This document shows, in pieces, positions 9,304 through 17,756 of a stretch of DNA of 64,000 nt (its first letter is position 1; every line of letters begins with the position of its first letter). The stretch covers positions 1 to 64,000 of the forward strand of contig JAVBUE010000016.1 of the NCBI GenBank assembly GCA_031555735.1. The letters are read 5' to 3'. The DNA comes from JAJDIA01 sp031555735. Its GTDB lineage: Bacteria > Bacteroidota > Bacteroidia > Bacteroidales > Tannerellaceae. A program made the translations under genes and the position numbers. The notes beneath the pieces are model-generated. The model ran no database searches and was not told the origin of the DNA. It saw nothing but the letters and a program-made list of their open reading frames with translations.

Positions 9304-10224
9304 TCAAATGTCTGGTAAGATTTCTTCTACTACTTTCTTTACCTCTTCTTTGTTCAGCAAAAGCCGGATGTCATCCAGATAGCTCAACAGGGCGGTGAGC
9401 GAATGGTTGACATCGATGGGGTCGTATGCCGCGGTCAGTAGGGAGTTGTCTTTGCCCCGCAGTTCATGGGGTAAGGCCAGGGTGAACACTTTGATGATCT
9501 TTTTGAGCACCAAGGTCAGGTGGCCGACCGGATCGACGTACGACAGGTTCTCCAGCTCCAAATGCAAAAGGGTGATGGAAAGTATCCATGGGCTGTATGT
9601 CTCTTTTTTCCGGCCCATATCCTGCAGGATGCCCGACACCAGCTCTTTGGCAGATGCATACCGCTGCTGTAACAGGCTGCAAGCTCCCAGGGCGATGCAA
9701 GGTGGGATATAGTCTTCCCGGATCTCAAACCGGTTATGGACATAGCGGAGTTGAAGGATGGGGAGTTCCGCGGGGGTAAGTTGATCCCGTTGCCTGACGT
9801 GAAACGAATACACGGAATCCCCTAACGGGATCTCCTCGTCTCCTGCCGGGTGTATCGGTTCCAATCTAAACGGATGAACCTGGATCGTTACATAATAACA
9901 ATCCCCCTGCAATCCATCCGAGGGGAGGGGGATGGGTTCTTCCGGGCGCATCCGGCCCGAATCCCATCCGATCACACTGCCATTGGCGGTCACCGCATGG
10001 CATGCCAGGCGGGAAATGATCAATCGATACCCGTCCAGCAGGTAATCCACTTGGAAGGATCCGGTCGCCGGGTTTTCTTCCGGCAGTAAGCCATATTCAT
10101 TTTTAACCAACAACTGCCGTATCCGGTTCTGCTGATCACAGTTGTAGTTGTCGGCTTCCGTAAAAGTAGCGGGCGTAATTTCCTGTCCCGTTTTCCAGTA
10201 AACCCTTTTGTATTGCTGATTCAT
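9304..10224 (-). CDS. Probable TssK-like baseplate/membrane-complex adaptor
   Basis: The 306-residue protein begins VYWKTGQEITPATFTEAD, resembling the TssK opening in which a Trp-containing strand is followed by 'P..F...D'. The remainder alternates beta-rich (residues 40-150) and helical parts. TssK connects the baseplate to the membrane complex. At 306 residues it is shorter than the roughly 440 usual in Proteobacteria. It overlaps the upstream gene by ATGA and is 4 nt from tssE. The identity is supported mostly by position. Confidence 0.6.
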   Translation of the reverse strand: MNQQYKRVYWKTGQEITPATFTEADNYNCDQQNRIRQLLVKNEYGLLPEENPATGSFQVDYLLDGYRLIISRLACHAVTANGSVIGWDSGRMRPEEPIPLPSDGLQGDCYYVTIQVHPFRLEPIHPAGDEEIPLGDSVYSFHVRQRDQLTPAELPILQLRYVHNRFEIREDYIPPCIALGACSLLQQRYASAKELVSGILQDMGRKKETYSPWILSITLLHLELENLSYVDPVGHLTLVLKKIIKVFTLALPHELRGKDNSLLTAAYDPIDVNHSLTALLSYLDDIRLLLNKEEVKKVVEEILPDI

Positions 10225-11003
10225 TGTATGAAAGTATTATAGTCTAATGTGAGTGCCTGGCCTAACCGGAAGGGTTGTGCGGGGTCTTTGACCTTGAACG
10301 CATGCGCGAGTGTCACCGGCAGGAACCATTCGTGGAAGAATTCGCCGAAAAGACTCACCTGCTCCTGCATCTGCGCAAAGGCGGTATGCGACAAGCCCGG
10401 TTTGAAAATAACCACCCTGAACACCTGCGGATCGGTTATCCTGACAGCTATCCGCAAAGGAGCGAATACCTGGGTGAGTATTTCCTGTATCAGGATCCTG
10501 TTCCCCCGGATTGCGGATGCCAACGGCAGCATGGGTATTGTTTTGCAGATGTATTCGTTGGCTCTGTCGATTTTGTAAATATCGAACAGGGTGTTTGCTA
10601 TTGTCTTGCTTTTATCGGCAAGGAGGGCGTTCATCTCCCGTTCCAACCGTAGTCTCAACTCAAAATACACCTGGTCGAAGGGTTGGAAAAACAGTAAGAG
10701 ATTCTCTTTCTCACGCTGGATAGCCTCGCTCTCCTCTTTGCATTTCACCTTGTCTAATTTCCGCAGGCGGTTTTCTTTGAAGAACAACCCTTCCGGCAAT
10801 GTGTGGAAAACGCTGTCGCGGGATAATTGGGCGATATAGCCCTTGTCCCCTTTGGGATGCTTATCGATGGAAATCAGGTCGTCGTTGTAATTCCGGCTGA
10901 ATACACCCACCGGTATGACCTCCACCTTTTCCTGTTCGCCGAACGTGACAGCCAGCAGGGATTCCGCTTTGACGGCATGACTATTCAACAGCATACTCTT
11001 CAT
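10221..11003 (-). CDS. Probable TssG-like baseplate protein
   Basis: The protein (about 260 residues) contains IPVGVFSRNYNDDLISID and, soon after, FHTLPEGLFF. Comparable blocks are found in TssG-like wedge proteins of Bacteroidota and of extracellular contractile systems, as I recall. A helical middle is followed by a beta-rich end. Its start lies inside the E1 gene; ATG at 11033, 11003 or 10994 are possible and I chose 11003. TssG would pair with TssF in the baseplate wedge. Confidence 0.55.
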   Translation of the reverse strand: MKSMLLNSHAVKAESLLAVTFGEQEKVEVIPVGVFSRNYNDDLISIDKHPKGDKGYIAQLSRDSVFHTLPEGLFFKENRLRKLDKVKCKEESEAIQREKENLLLFFQPFDQVYFELRLRLEREMNALLADKSKTIANTLFDIYKIDRANEYICKTIPMLPLASAIRGNRILIQEILTQVFAPLRIAVRITDPQVFRVVIFKPGLSHTAFAQMQEQVSLFGEFFHEWFLPVTLAHAFKVKDPAQPFRLGQALTLDYNTFIQ

Positions 11004-12192
11004 AATAATCCTTGTCATTAGATAGTTCGACATAGTAAATTCCTTTTTCCGTGGTTACGCATACTACATCCCAGAAGGGGACGCCTGTCTGCTTCAACGT
11101 CAGCTGCGGATACGGGAAATCTTCCCCGATGTTTTCATACGTATGCTGATTGAACCCTTCCGCGATATGCAGGTACAGCAATTCCTCGTTTGCCTGCACA
11201 TAACCGGGGAGGAGGGAGGCCGGTAGCATGGGGGCAAAGCATTGATGACTTCGGCGCGACTCGATCCGGTCCACAAAATAATTCGTGCACAGGTTGATCT
11301 CCACGGAGGAGGCGCCGAGCGCATCCCGCAGGATCGCCAGCGCTTCGCCGACGGGGGTGTTCGCGCTTAACCGGGGAATCTCGCAAACGGGGTTCCAGTC
11401 ATCATGACTGGGACAATCGTCTTTATACGCTGCAAATTCCGCCGTATGCATTTGCAGGTTCCAACCCTCATACGCGCTCAATTTCCCCAACAGGGAAGTG
11501 GCGGGGATAGGTATATTGTCCCGGTGGATGTATTTCAGGGCTTCTTGTACCTGTATGGCTCCGATGATGGACGCACTCACAGGTGTTGTGGGGATACGGC
11601 CGGCCGATTGGTGGATGTGCAGGATATCGGAGCACGACATCCGGGCGTCCAGCCCTTCCTTCTCCGTTTTGGTCAGCGTACATTCATAACAACTGTTTTC
11701 CCGGCTGAACATGCTGACCTGCCCTTCCAGGTCGAAGATCCCGCCATCGATCCATGTTTTCCCCGCCCGGAAGCATAAGCGGTTTAGTTGGATACGCGCC
11801 TGGAGGTTGTCCAGGCAACCGATCACCACATCCATCCGGCGGAACAATCCCAATCCCACATCGGTATATAGATGGCCGCAAACCGGTGTTACCCGCGTGG
11901 ATGGGTTTATTTCTTTCAGTCGGGCGGCGGCAACCTGCGCCTTGTATAATCCCCGGCTGGCATCCTGTTCACGGAAGAGGATCGAACGGGTGAGGTTCGC
12001 ATATTCAATCCGGTCAAAATCAACAACGACAATATGCCCGACACCGAAGAGGACGAGGTTTTTCAACACCTCATTCCCTAATGCGCCGGCGCCGGCAACC
12101 AGCACGCGGGCGTTCCGCACCTTCTCCGTACGGAACCAGGACAACTGCGGATATACATCCCGGCCCCATTCCTTGTGTGTTGACTGATCCAT
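10981..12192 (-). CDS. ThiF/UBA3-like E1 ubiquitin-like activating enzyme
   Basis: This 403-residue E1 has the adenylation motifs in order: GAGALG at 34-39, acidic VVDFDRIE at 55-63 with NLTR at 66-69, Lys84, and GCLDNLQAR at 125-133. A CYEC (168-171) is followed by Cys187 in RMSCSDI, which aligns with the zinc Cys pair and catalytic Cys of UBA3-type E1s. IPTTPVSASIIGAIQVQEALK (200-220) is the standard E1 helix after the thioester site. A C-terminal extension of about 170 residues has no assigned domain. It should adenylate and thioester-load the Ubl encoded at 17757-18092. It overlaps the next gene by about 23 nt inside the secretion train. Confidence 0.87.
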   Translation of the reverse strand: MDQSTHKEWGRDVYPQLSWFRTEKVRNARVLVAGAGALGNEVLKNLVLFGVGHIVVVDFDRIEYANLTRSILFREQDASRGLYKAQVAAARLKEINPSTRVTPVCGHLYTDVGLGLFRRMDVVIGCLDNLQARIQLNRLCFRAGKTWIDGGIFDLEGQVSMFSRENSCYECTLTKTEKEGLDARMSCSDILHIHQSAGRIPTTPVSASIIGAIQVQEALKYIHRDNIPIPATSLLGKLSAYEGWNLQMHTAEFAAYKDDCPSHDDWNPVCEIPRLSANTPVGEALAILRDALGASSVEINLCTNYFVDRIESRRSHQCFAPMLPASLLPGYVQANEELLYLHIAEGFNQHTYENIGEDFPYPQLTLKQTGVPFWDVVCVTTEKGIYYVELSNDKDYYEEYAVE

Positions 12193-12210
12193 GGCTTTCC
12201 GTATGATCCG

Positions 12211-14274
12211 TTAACGTTCCAGAAACCTGAAAGTGGTATCTCCGATCTGGAAGGTATCGTTGTTTTTCAGCGTACATTCGTCGTTCTGACGCACTGTTTT
12301 CTTATTGTACCGGAGCGTGTCTGCGACTACCTTCAGGGTAGGCAACTTCAGCTTCTTGTCCACATACAGCCGTACCTGTACCGGCTGGATATCCGGATGA
12401 TCATCCCAGGCCATCGACAGGGTGCAGTCTTCCGATTTTCCGATTGTCACATCCTGGCTGCCGCCTGCCACACTCATCCATTTATGGATCGCGACTTCCC
12501 TTTCTTTCCGATCCCTGAAAGCCAGAAAATAGGTGTGTCTATGCCTGCGGCTTCCCGCAAAGGAGATGCCCATGCCGCATCCCAACACGATAAATGCGGA
12601 GACAACGGCGTACATGCCGAACCACGGGCTGAGGAGCAGTATCAAAAAGGAGAGACCGGCCGCAAGGAGAAGCCCGGCCATCATGCGCTTCCAGATCGTA
12701 AACGGGTGGCGCCATGCGTACCAACAGATGCACAGGGCAGCGATCATCAACGGTACCCCATCGAACCAGCGATGGAATGGCACAGGCAGAAGCAGCACGG
12801 ATAGTTGAAAGAGGATCCAGGTGATAAAACCGCCGGTCATCCCCCACAGCGCCCATGAGGTATAAAACGGACGGTTCGCTCTCCCCCACAGGTGTTTGCC
12901 GTCCCAATGGTGCTCATATCCTTCCGTGCAGTTATGCCCGTATTCGGGACACTGGTGGTTGTTCTCCTCCCAGCAATGTTTATGCACTACATGGTGGCAT
13001 TTGGTCACGATCTCCTCTCCGTCGTGTATGTCGTCCGTACAGTAATAGCATTGCCGGCTCTCGTCCTGTTCCAATACATATTTTATGACATAGCGTGTAT
13101 CGAAGTTGGAAAACCGGTACCTGAGAAAGGGAATCAGCACCTGTATGATAAGGTACAGGATCAGTCCGAAGACGATGCCGCCGATGCCTCTGGCGGCTAT
13201 ATCCAACGCGCCTGTGCCTGTTTGCAGGGGATTGATCAGGCTTCCCGGGGCGAACCGGTACTGGCCGGAAGCCTGTTGGTCTCCTTGTACCAGTCGGATG
13301 TCCAGCTCTTGCTTTGTCCCGGCGTAGATGCGGCCCGGCGGATTGGCTGCGACCAACTCATAATCGGGCTGTGTGATATCTGTGGCCGTCTGCATTTTTT
13401 CAAATACGCCGGAAGCGTCCGCGATGAAGGCGCCTCCTTTCACATTCGCATTCCGGATATCTTTGCAAAGATAGGAGAGGGTGAAATCCACATCTCCATT
13501 GGCTCCTCCAAAACGGATGGCATAGATCTCGATCAGATGCCGGTTGTCGGGATCGCTATCCACCGATTGGACGTATTCACTGAATTCATGGATGCAGTCG
13601 GATGTTTTCTGATCGTTGGAATCCACTTGTCCATCCGTCAGCAAGACCAGGTATTTCTTGTATGTGCTGGTTTGTATTTTGTTTGCCAATACCGGATCCA
13701 TGCCCGTCATCCTGTCTCCTGCCAATTCGCGGAATTTCTCCAGCGCGGCATCGAAGATGACTTTTGTATGGCGGCTGGGAACAAACTCTTCCTCGAACGT
13801 CTCCAGGGTAGCGGCTGATAGGGGTCGGGTGATCCCCGTCCTGGCATCGAAAAAGGAGATAAACAACGCACTGTCCGGTATAACGTCGGCAAACGCTTTC
13901 ACCGTCTTCCGGATCTGATCCATATGGGCTTGTGTCACACTTTTGTCAACCAGCAGGGAGACGATGATCTGTTCCGGCATACGGCCATGCTTGCCTGTCA
14001 ACGGGTGGATGGCTACCGGGTGGATCGTCTTCTTTTGGAGGGTGGCCGTCACTTCTTCCAGGTTCAGCCCATACCATTGTTCTTTGCTTTGGCTTACAGG
14101 GTTGAGTATGTTGAACCCGAGCCGGATCGTGTCGGCATGCGCCGAACAGGCCAGGTCGGTTACATGGACGATGGTGCCTGTGTGTTCCTCTGCAACCGGA
14201 CCACCGGAGCAAGCGAAGCATGTAAGCATTACGGATGCGAGTATATTCTTTTTCATGTCATGACTATATTTCAT
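12211..14274 (-). CDS. Membrane protein with vWA, RING-H2-like finger and FHA-like domain
   Basis: This 687-residue protein (Met7 at 14256 is an alternative start) has a signal or lipoprotein-type N-terminus ending FACSG and a vWA domain at about 100-295 with a MIDAS-like DKSVT (110-114) and LLTDGQVDS (211-219). One membrane helix lies at 366-385 and four more between 474 and 573. Between the first and second helix sits a zinc-finger pattern: Cys409, Cys412, Cys426, His428, His431, Cys434, Cys442 and Cys449. This is C3H2C3 RING-H2 spacing except that the last pair is six rather than two residues apart. Residues 585-687 look like an FHA fold (VTIGKSEDCTLSM and NDTFQIGDTTFRFL) but lack the usual S-x-x-H. 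Topology puts the vWA outside and the finger and FHA in the cytoplasm. It may be both a scaffold of the envelope complex and the E3 of the Ubl pathway. Confidence 0.8.
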   Translation of the reverse strand: MKYSHDMKKNILASVMLTCFACSGGPVAEEHTGTIVHVTDLACSAHADTIRLGFNILNPVSQSKEQWYGLNLEEVTATLQKKTIHPVAIHPLTGKHGRMPEQIIVSLLVDKSVTQAHMDQIRKTVKAFADVIPDSALFISFFDARTGITRPLSAATLETFEEEFVPSRHTKVIFDAALEKFRELAGDRMTGMDPVLANKIQTSTYKKYLVLLTDGQVDSNDQKTSDCIHEFSEYVQSVDSDPDNRHLIEIYAIRFGGANGDVDFTLSYLCKDIRNANVKGGAFIADASGVFEKMQTATDITQPDYELVAANPPGRIYAGTKQELDIRLVQGDQQASGQYRFAPGSLINPLQTGTGALDIAARGIGGIVFGLILYLIIQVLIPFLRYRFSNFDTRYVIKYVLEQDESRQCYYCTDDIHDGEEIVTKCHHVVHKHCWEENNHQCPEYGHNCTEGYEHHWDGKHLWGRANRPFYTSWALWGMTGGFITWILFQLSVLLLPVPFHRWFDGVPLMIAALCICWYAWRHPFTIWKRMMAGLLLAAGLSFLILLLSPWFGMYAVVSAFIVLGCGMGISFAGSRRHRHTYFLAFRDRKEREVAIHKWMSVAGGSQDVTIGKSEDCTLSMAWDDHPDIQPVQVRLYVDKKLKLPTLKVVADTLRYNKKTVRQNDECTLKNNDTFQIGDTTFRFLER

Positions 14275-15436
14275 CTAAATCAGTTACATCCACACTTTCA
14301 ATAAGCCTTTTGCGCTCTTCCTCTTTCAGCATTTTCTGTTGATGCCGGAGTTGACGCTTCATCCGGATCGGATTCCAGATCTGCATAAACAGGGAACTGC
14401 CCAGGACAACTATGCCTAACCCGATGCCGGCGTATAACAGCCAGTTTGTTTCTTCCGGCTGCTGCCTGAGCTCTTCGATCTTTTTGGTAGCGATCGACAG
14501 GGTGGTGCCAAAACGTGTATATTGATCTTGTATGGACTCGTTGGTGAGCAGGATGTCCGAATGGCCTTTTTCGATGAATCCGGCTTTCTGCCGGAAGTCC
14601 AGGACAATGGCCTCCAGGGAATCAAGGGTGCTGGCGGGTGTCTTTTTCTCTTTGGATTCGGACAGCTGGGTGAGGGTGAGCAACAACGCATCTGCCTCTC
14701 CTTGCTTTCCGGCGATCAGGGTCTCCAGGGCGTGTGCCTGTTTCGTCCGCTTTTCCTCTTCCATCCTCAGGGAGTCTTCCTGTTGGGCTTCCTGCTCCTC
14801 CCTGTCCGGGATCGGGAAAGAACCACCGTGCCTTGTCATCCGGATACTGTCGTCCACGCTGTTTGCTTTTTTTGCGGCCACCGGCGGCTGGGGGATCCTG
14901 AACCGCAGCTTTAGTTCGGCCTCATCGTCGATCGTTGTTTTTTTACGGGTCTTGGTCGCGATGTAGATCCGTAGTTGCAGTTCGACGTAAGAACCGGCAG
15001 GCGCATCCGCATAAAACGGGAATTGGGTGTGGCTTCTTACTTCACTCCAGTCTTTCAACACAAACGTAATCGCGTTTTTGCTGAAGGGAAGAAATAGGTT
15101 GATGTCTTCTGTCTCGATAGGATAATCCCTGTCTTTCAGGTTTTTCTTCAACTCTTTGGCGCTGAAATTTTTGTTGAAGATCCACAGGCTCTTCCTTACG
15201 TCATCGGATGCTACACGTTCATTGCTGATTTCGTCAAATACCAGGTAGAACTCTTTGGGGTTTGTATCTACAGATTTTACCTCAATGCTGCACGGCAAAT
15301 CCAGGATCGGATTGCCGGTTCGGGTGCTATACAGCGTTTCTTTCCGGGTCAAAAGCGTTTCGCCTGCCGTCAGGCTGATGCAGTACAGCAGTAAAAGCAC
15401 GGCGGACAACGTTTTTCTGTTGTTTATACGATCCAT
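14264..15436 (-). CDS. Inner-membrane protein with periplasmic beta domain and coiled coil
   Basis: About 390 residues starting MDRINNRKTLSAVLLLLYC, a signal peptide. A beta-rich periplasmic region follows, then a charged coiled coil (about 210-330). One membrane helix (NWLLYAGIGLGIVVLGSSLF) precedes a short basic cytoplasmic tail. The N-terminal region shares a scaffold with the 193-residue neighbour at 16589-17170: LDLP, a later WLF/WIFN block and an ELRIR/ELQLRIY strand. It is likely part of an alternative membrane complex replacing TssJLM. I do not recognise the family. Confidence 0.6.
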   Translation of the reverse strand: MDRINNRKTLSAVLLLLYCISLTAGETLLTRKETLYSTRTGNPILDLPCSIEVKSVDTNPKEFYLVFDEISNERVASDDVRKSLWIFNKNFSAKELKKNLKDRDYPIETEDINLFLPFSKNAITFVLKDWSEVRSHTQFPFYADAPAGSYVELQLRIYIATKTRKKTTIDDEAELKLRFRIPQPPVAAKKANSVDDSIRMTRHGGSFPIPDREEQEAQQEDSLRMEEEKRTKQAHALETLIAGKQGEADALLLTLTQLSESKEKKTPASTLDSLEAIVLDFRQKAGFIEKGHSDILLTNESIQDQYTRFGTTLSIATKKIEELRQQPEETNWLLYAGIGLGIVVLGSSLFMQIWNPIRMKRQLRHQQKMLKEEERKRLIESVDVTDLDEI

Positions 15437-15459
15437 ATTCCTTGTCAATCAGCACGTTT

Positions 15460-16575
15460 TCACAATAAACCTTGAATTCTGTCGCAATAGTTCATATAGG
15501 CATCGAGTAGCCTTTTATACTTGCGCTTGCACTCGGGTGTTATCCTGGAATCGATGCCTGACAGGATCGACAGGAATTCCTTCTTTTCCGCTTCAATGTC
15601 TTCATTGTTTTTCTTCATCAGTGTGATTTTCATTTGCAGGTTTTTCAACTGGTTGTTCACCTGGGTGATCTCCTGTTCGCTTAATGAGCACGTGGCCGCC
15701 TGGGGAGCCGAACAGGTTTCTTCCATGAGGCGCTCACACTGGTAGTTGTATTGCTTTAGCAGGGGAGCCACCTTGGCGTAATCCTTGAATTTCTCACACT
15801 TGATATTGTTGTTGATGAAATCTTGTTTGATCAGATGCTGAAGTACGGAGAAGAGATTGCAATTCCTCGCCTGCTGGGATTCAAAGAGGTATTTTGCATC
15901 ACCGTCGAGCTTGGTCATCTGCTCCTGCAGGAATGCCACCACTTTTTCTTCCATACGATCCGTCGGCGCTTCCTGCTGGTAGTGGAGGGTGATGGTTACC
16001 GGCTCCGCCTTGTATTCGATCTTTTTATCCCTGCCGGAGAACGTGTACCAGGGGCGTTTGGCTACTTTGCCCACATACAGCCCGTTCAGGCGGATGGTGA
16101 TGGTGTGGGTTTCCGGGGTATCGAACGTGAAGTCGATCTCATTGTTGTTGGGTAAATAGGCAAAGCAGTTGTTGGGACGTATCCTATCCAGGCTGTCTGC
16201 TTCCATGAAATAGCGTACAGGGTTCAGATTGGCGCCGTTGCCGGCGTGCCAAAGTGTTTTTTTCAGGGATTTGCAATCGATGATCTCTTTGACGGTGGTC
16301 TGTTCCGTAGAGAGCGGGAAAAACAGGATGTCGAAATCATTTCCCGGGACACTTTTCCGGTCGAACGTCAGCTTGAGGCTTTTTTGTTTCTTGTCCCAAT
16401 TGACATCCAATCGGACTTTGACCCCTTCCTGGGATTGGGGGTTCCGGAAGAGCACGGTGGTGTCTTTCTGGTTACTGAAATCACTAAACGTGAAGTGGTA
16501 ACGCTGGCTGTCCTGGGCGCGGGCACCGATACTTATTCCAATGAATAATACTGCAAGTGTGATGATCCGTTTCAT
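15460..16575 (-). CDS. Exported cysteine-rich coiled-coil protein of the secretion cluster
   Basis: The 371-residue protein has a signal peptide (ITLAVLFIGISIGARAQ), a beta-rich half to about residue 200 and a helical C-terminal half. The latter has at least seven cysteines (RNCNLF, IKCEKF, QCERLMEETCSA, ATCSLSE, PECKRK, NYCDRI) and a heptad-like segment with NNQLKNLQMKITLMKKNNED. The cysteines probably form periplasmic disulfides. Position between two other exported proteins suggests an envelope component. Function unknown. Confidence 0.6.
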   Translation of the reverse strand: MKRIITLAVLFIGISIGARAQDSQRYHFTFSDFSNQKDTTVLFRNPQSQEGVKVRLDVNWDKKQKSLKLTFDRKSVPGNDFDILFFPLSTEQTTVKEIIDCKSLKKTLWHAGNGANLNPVRYFMEADSLDRIRPNNCFAYLPNNNEIDFTFDTPETHTITIRLNGLYVGKVAKRPWYTFSGRDKKIEYKAEPVTITLHYQQEAPTDRMEEKVVAFLQEQMTKLDGDAKYLFESQQARNCNLFSVLQHLIKQDFINNNIKCEKFKDYAKVAPLLKQYNYQCERLMEETCSAPQAATCSLSEQEITQVNNQLKNLQMKITLMKKNNEDIEAEKKEFLSILSGIDSRITPECKRKYKRLLDAYMNYCDRIQGLL

Positions 16576-16588
16576 GGTATGTTGTCGT

Positions 16589-17170
16589 TTATTTTGTGAT
16601 GTGAATATTCAGTTTGATTACGCCGGCTTCTGCCGACAACCGCTGCGACCGGTCGTTTTTCTCCATCGAGACGTAGCATCGGATGCGTAACTCCAATGCG
16701 GCGGATTCCTTTTTCACCCGGAAAAATACGGGTCGGGGAACGGCCTGGATACGTTCGTACCCATTGTCGAAGGAGGTGTATAGCTCCAGATCGGCTGTCG
16801 GCTCAAAAAAAGGCTCCAGGTTGGCGTGTTGTTTTTTGAATGTTTGGGAGGCGTCGGTGTTCTTATCCCTTTTCAGGAACTCTTTCAGCCCGACAGGCTG
16901 GTTGAACAGCCATACGGCATGTCCGTTCAGTTCCTCGCCATTGCCGACAATCATAAACAGGATGTTTTCCTGTGTGATGTGGAAGGTGAGCGGGAGGTCT
17001 AACAGGAAATGTCCGTCGCCGCTGTCGTAGAGCTTTACGGAGACTGTTTGTTTGTTGTAACTGTCGCCTTGTTCTAAATGGATATCCTGCGCATGGGTAT
17101 ATGCGCCTGCTGCCATGATGAGATGGATCAGGAGGCATATCTTCCGTCGTATGTTGGTGTATTTCTTCAT
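16589..17170 (-). CDS. Exported protein related to the 14264-15436 envelope protein
   Basis: The 193-residue protein has a signal peptide ending AYTHAQ and a single beta-rich domain. FLLDLPLTFHI, AVWLFNQPVGLKEFLK and ALELRIRCYVSMEK find counterparts in order in the first 190 residues of the 390-residue membrane protein three genes on, so I read the two as paralogous domains. It is 16 nt after the E2 gene. No catalytic motif is visible. Confidence 0.6.
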   Translation of the reverse strand: MKKYTNIRRKICLLIHLIMAAGAYTHAQDIHLEQGDSYNKQTVSVKLYDSGDGHFLLDLPLTFHITQENILFMIVGNGEELNGHAVWLFNQPVGLKEFLKRDKNTDASQTFKKQHANLEPFFEPTADLELYTSFDNGYERIQAVPRPVFFRVKKESAALELRIRCYVSMEKNDRSQRLSAEAGVIKLNIHITK

Positions 17171-17186
17171 CCCGGATGGTGTGTGG

Positions 17187-17747
17187 TTAGTGTAGGACCG
17201 AATGGAAATGCAACCATCCCTGTGGCTCCGCCTGTTCCAATACCCATCGGGCTACCGTTTGATCTTCGGGGTAGGGGTATTCGTCCCGGGCATGGTAATC
17301 CGCGTAAGTCAGATAGGCGATGATTCGCTCCGTAAAGTCGCAGAGGCTGGAAAAAGTGCCGCTTTCCTGCTGGTTCAGGCATACACGTCCTTTGAACTCG
17401 CCGTAAAAACGGATGTTCGGATGCCATACATCGGTTAAAAAGCGAAAGACCGGATAGCCGCCATCCGCACTCGGATAATTGTTGGGTAAGGTGATGCGTA
17501 ACCGGTGCTCCGCTCCGAAAACAGGATACTGCAGCCCCTCTTCATTGGCGGGCAGCACGCCTGTAATGGAACGGATATGCAGCATAAGCTCGTATTCGAC
17601 CGGTAGCCCGGCCGGGGTTCGCTTTCCCATCCGATAACTGACTGCCTCATTCATCGAACAAAACGTATCCAATTTCACCCATTCCTTGTATAAACGCATT
17701 TCCCTGCCGGTTTTAAACGTGTCTCTATAGTTGTCTATCTCTTTCAT
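17187..17747 (-). CDS. E2-like ubiquitin-conjugating enzyme (UBC fold)
   Basis: The 186-residue protein carries the defining E2 landmarks in order. They are a helix 1 with REMRLYKEW, a strand with FRLRIT-type LRITLPNNYP at 83-92, the PVFRFLTDVWHPNI segment with His109-Pro110-Asn111, and GRVCLN with catalytic Cys123, followed by a long helical C-terminus with DYHARDEYPYPEDQ. The HPN motif 12 residues before the Cys is the arrangement of eukaryotic E2s. It should accept the Ubl from the E1 as a thioester. It lies 9 nt after the Ubl gene inside the secretion train. Confidence 0.87.
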   Translation of the reverse strand: MKEIDNYRDTFKTGREMRLYKEWVKLDTFCSMNEAVSYRMGKRTPAGLPVEYELMLHIRSITGVLPANEEGLQYPVFGAEHRLRITLPNNYPSADGGYPVFRFLTDVWHPNIRFYGEFKGRVCLNQQESGTFSSLCDFTERIIAYLTYADYHARDEYPYPEDQTVARWVLEQAEPQGWLHFHSVLH

Positions 17748-17756
17748 GGGGATCTC

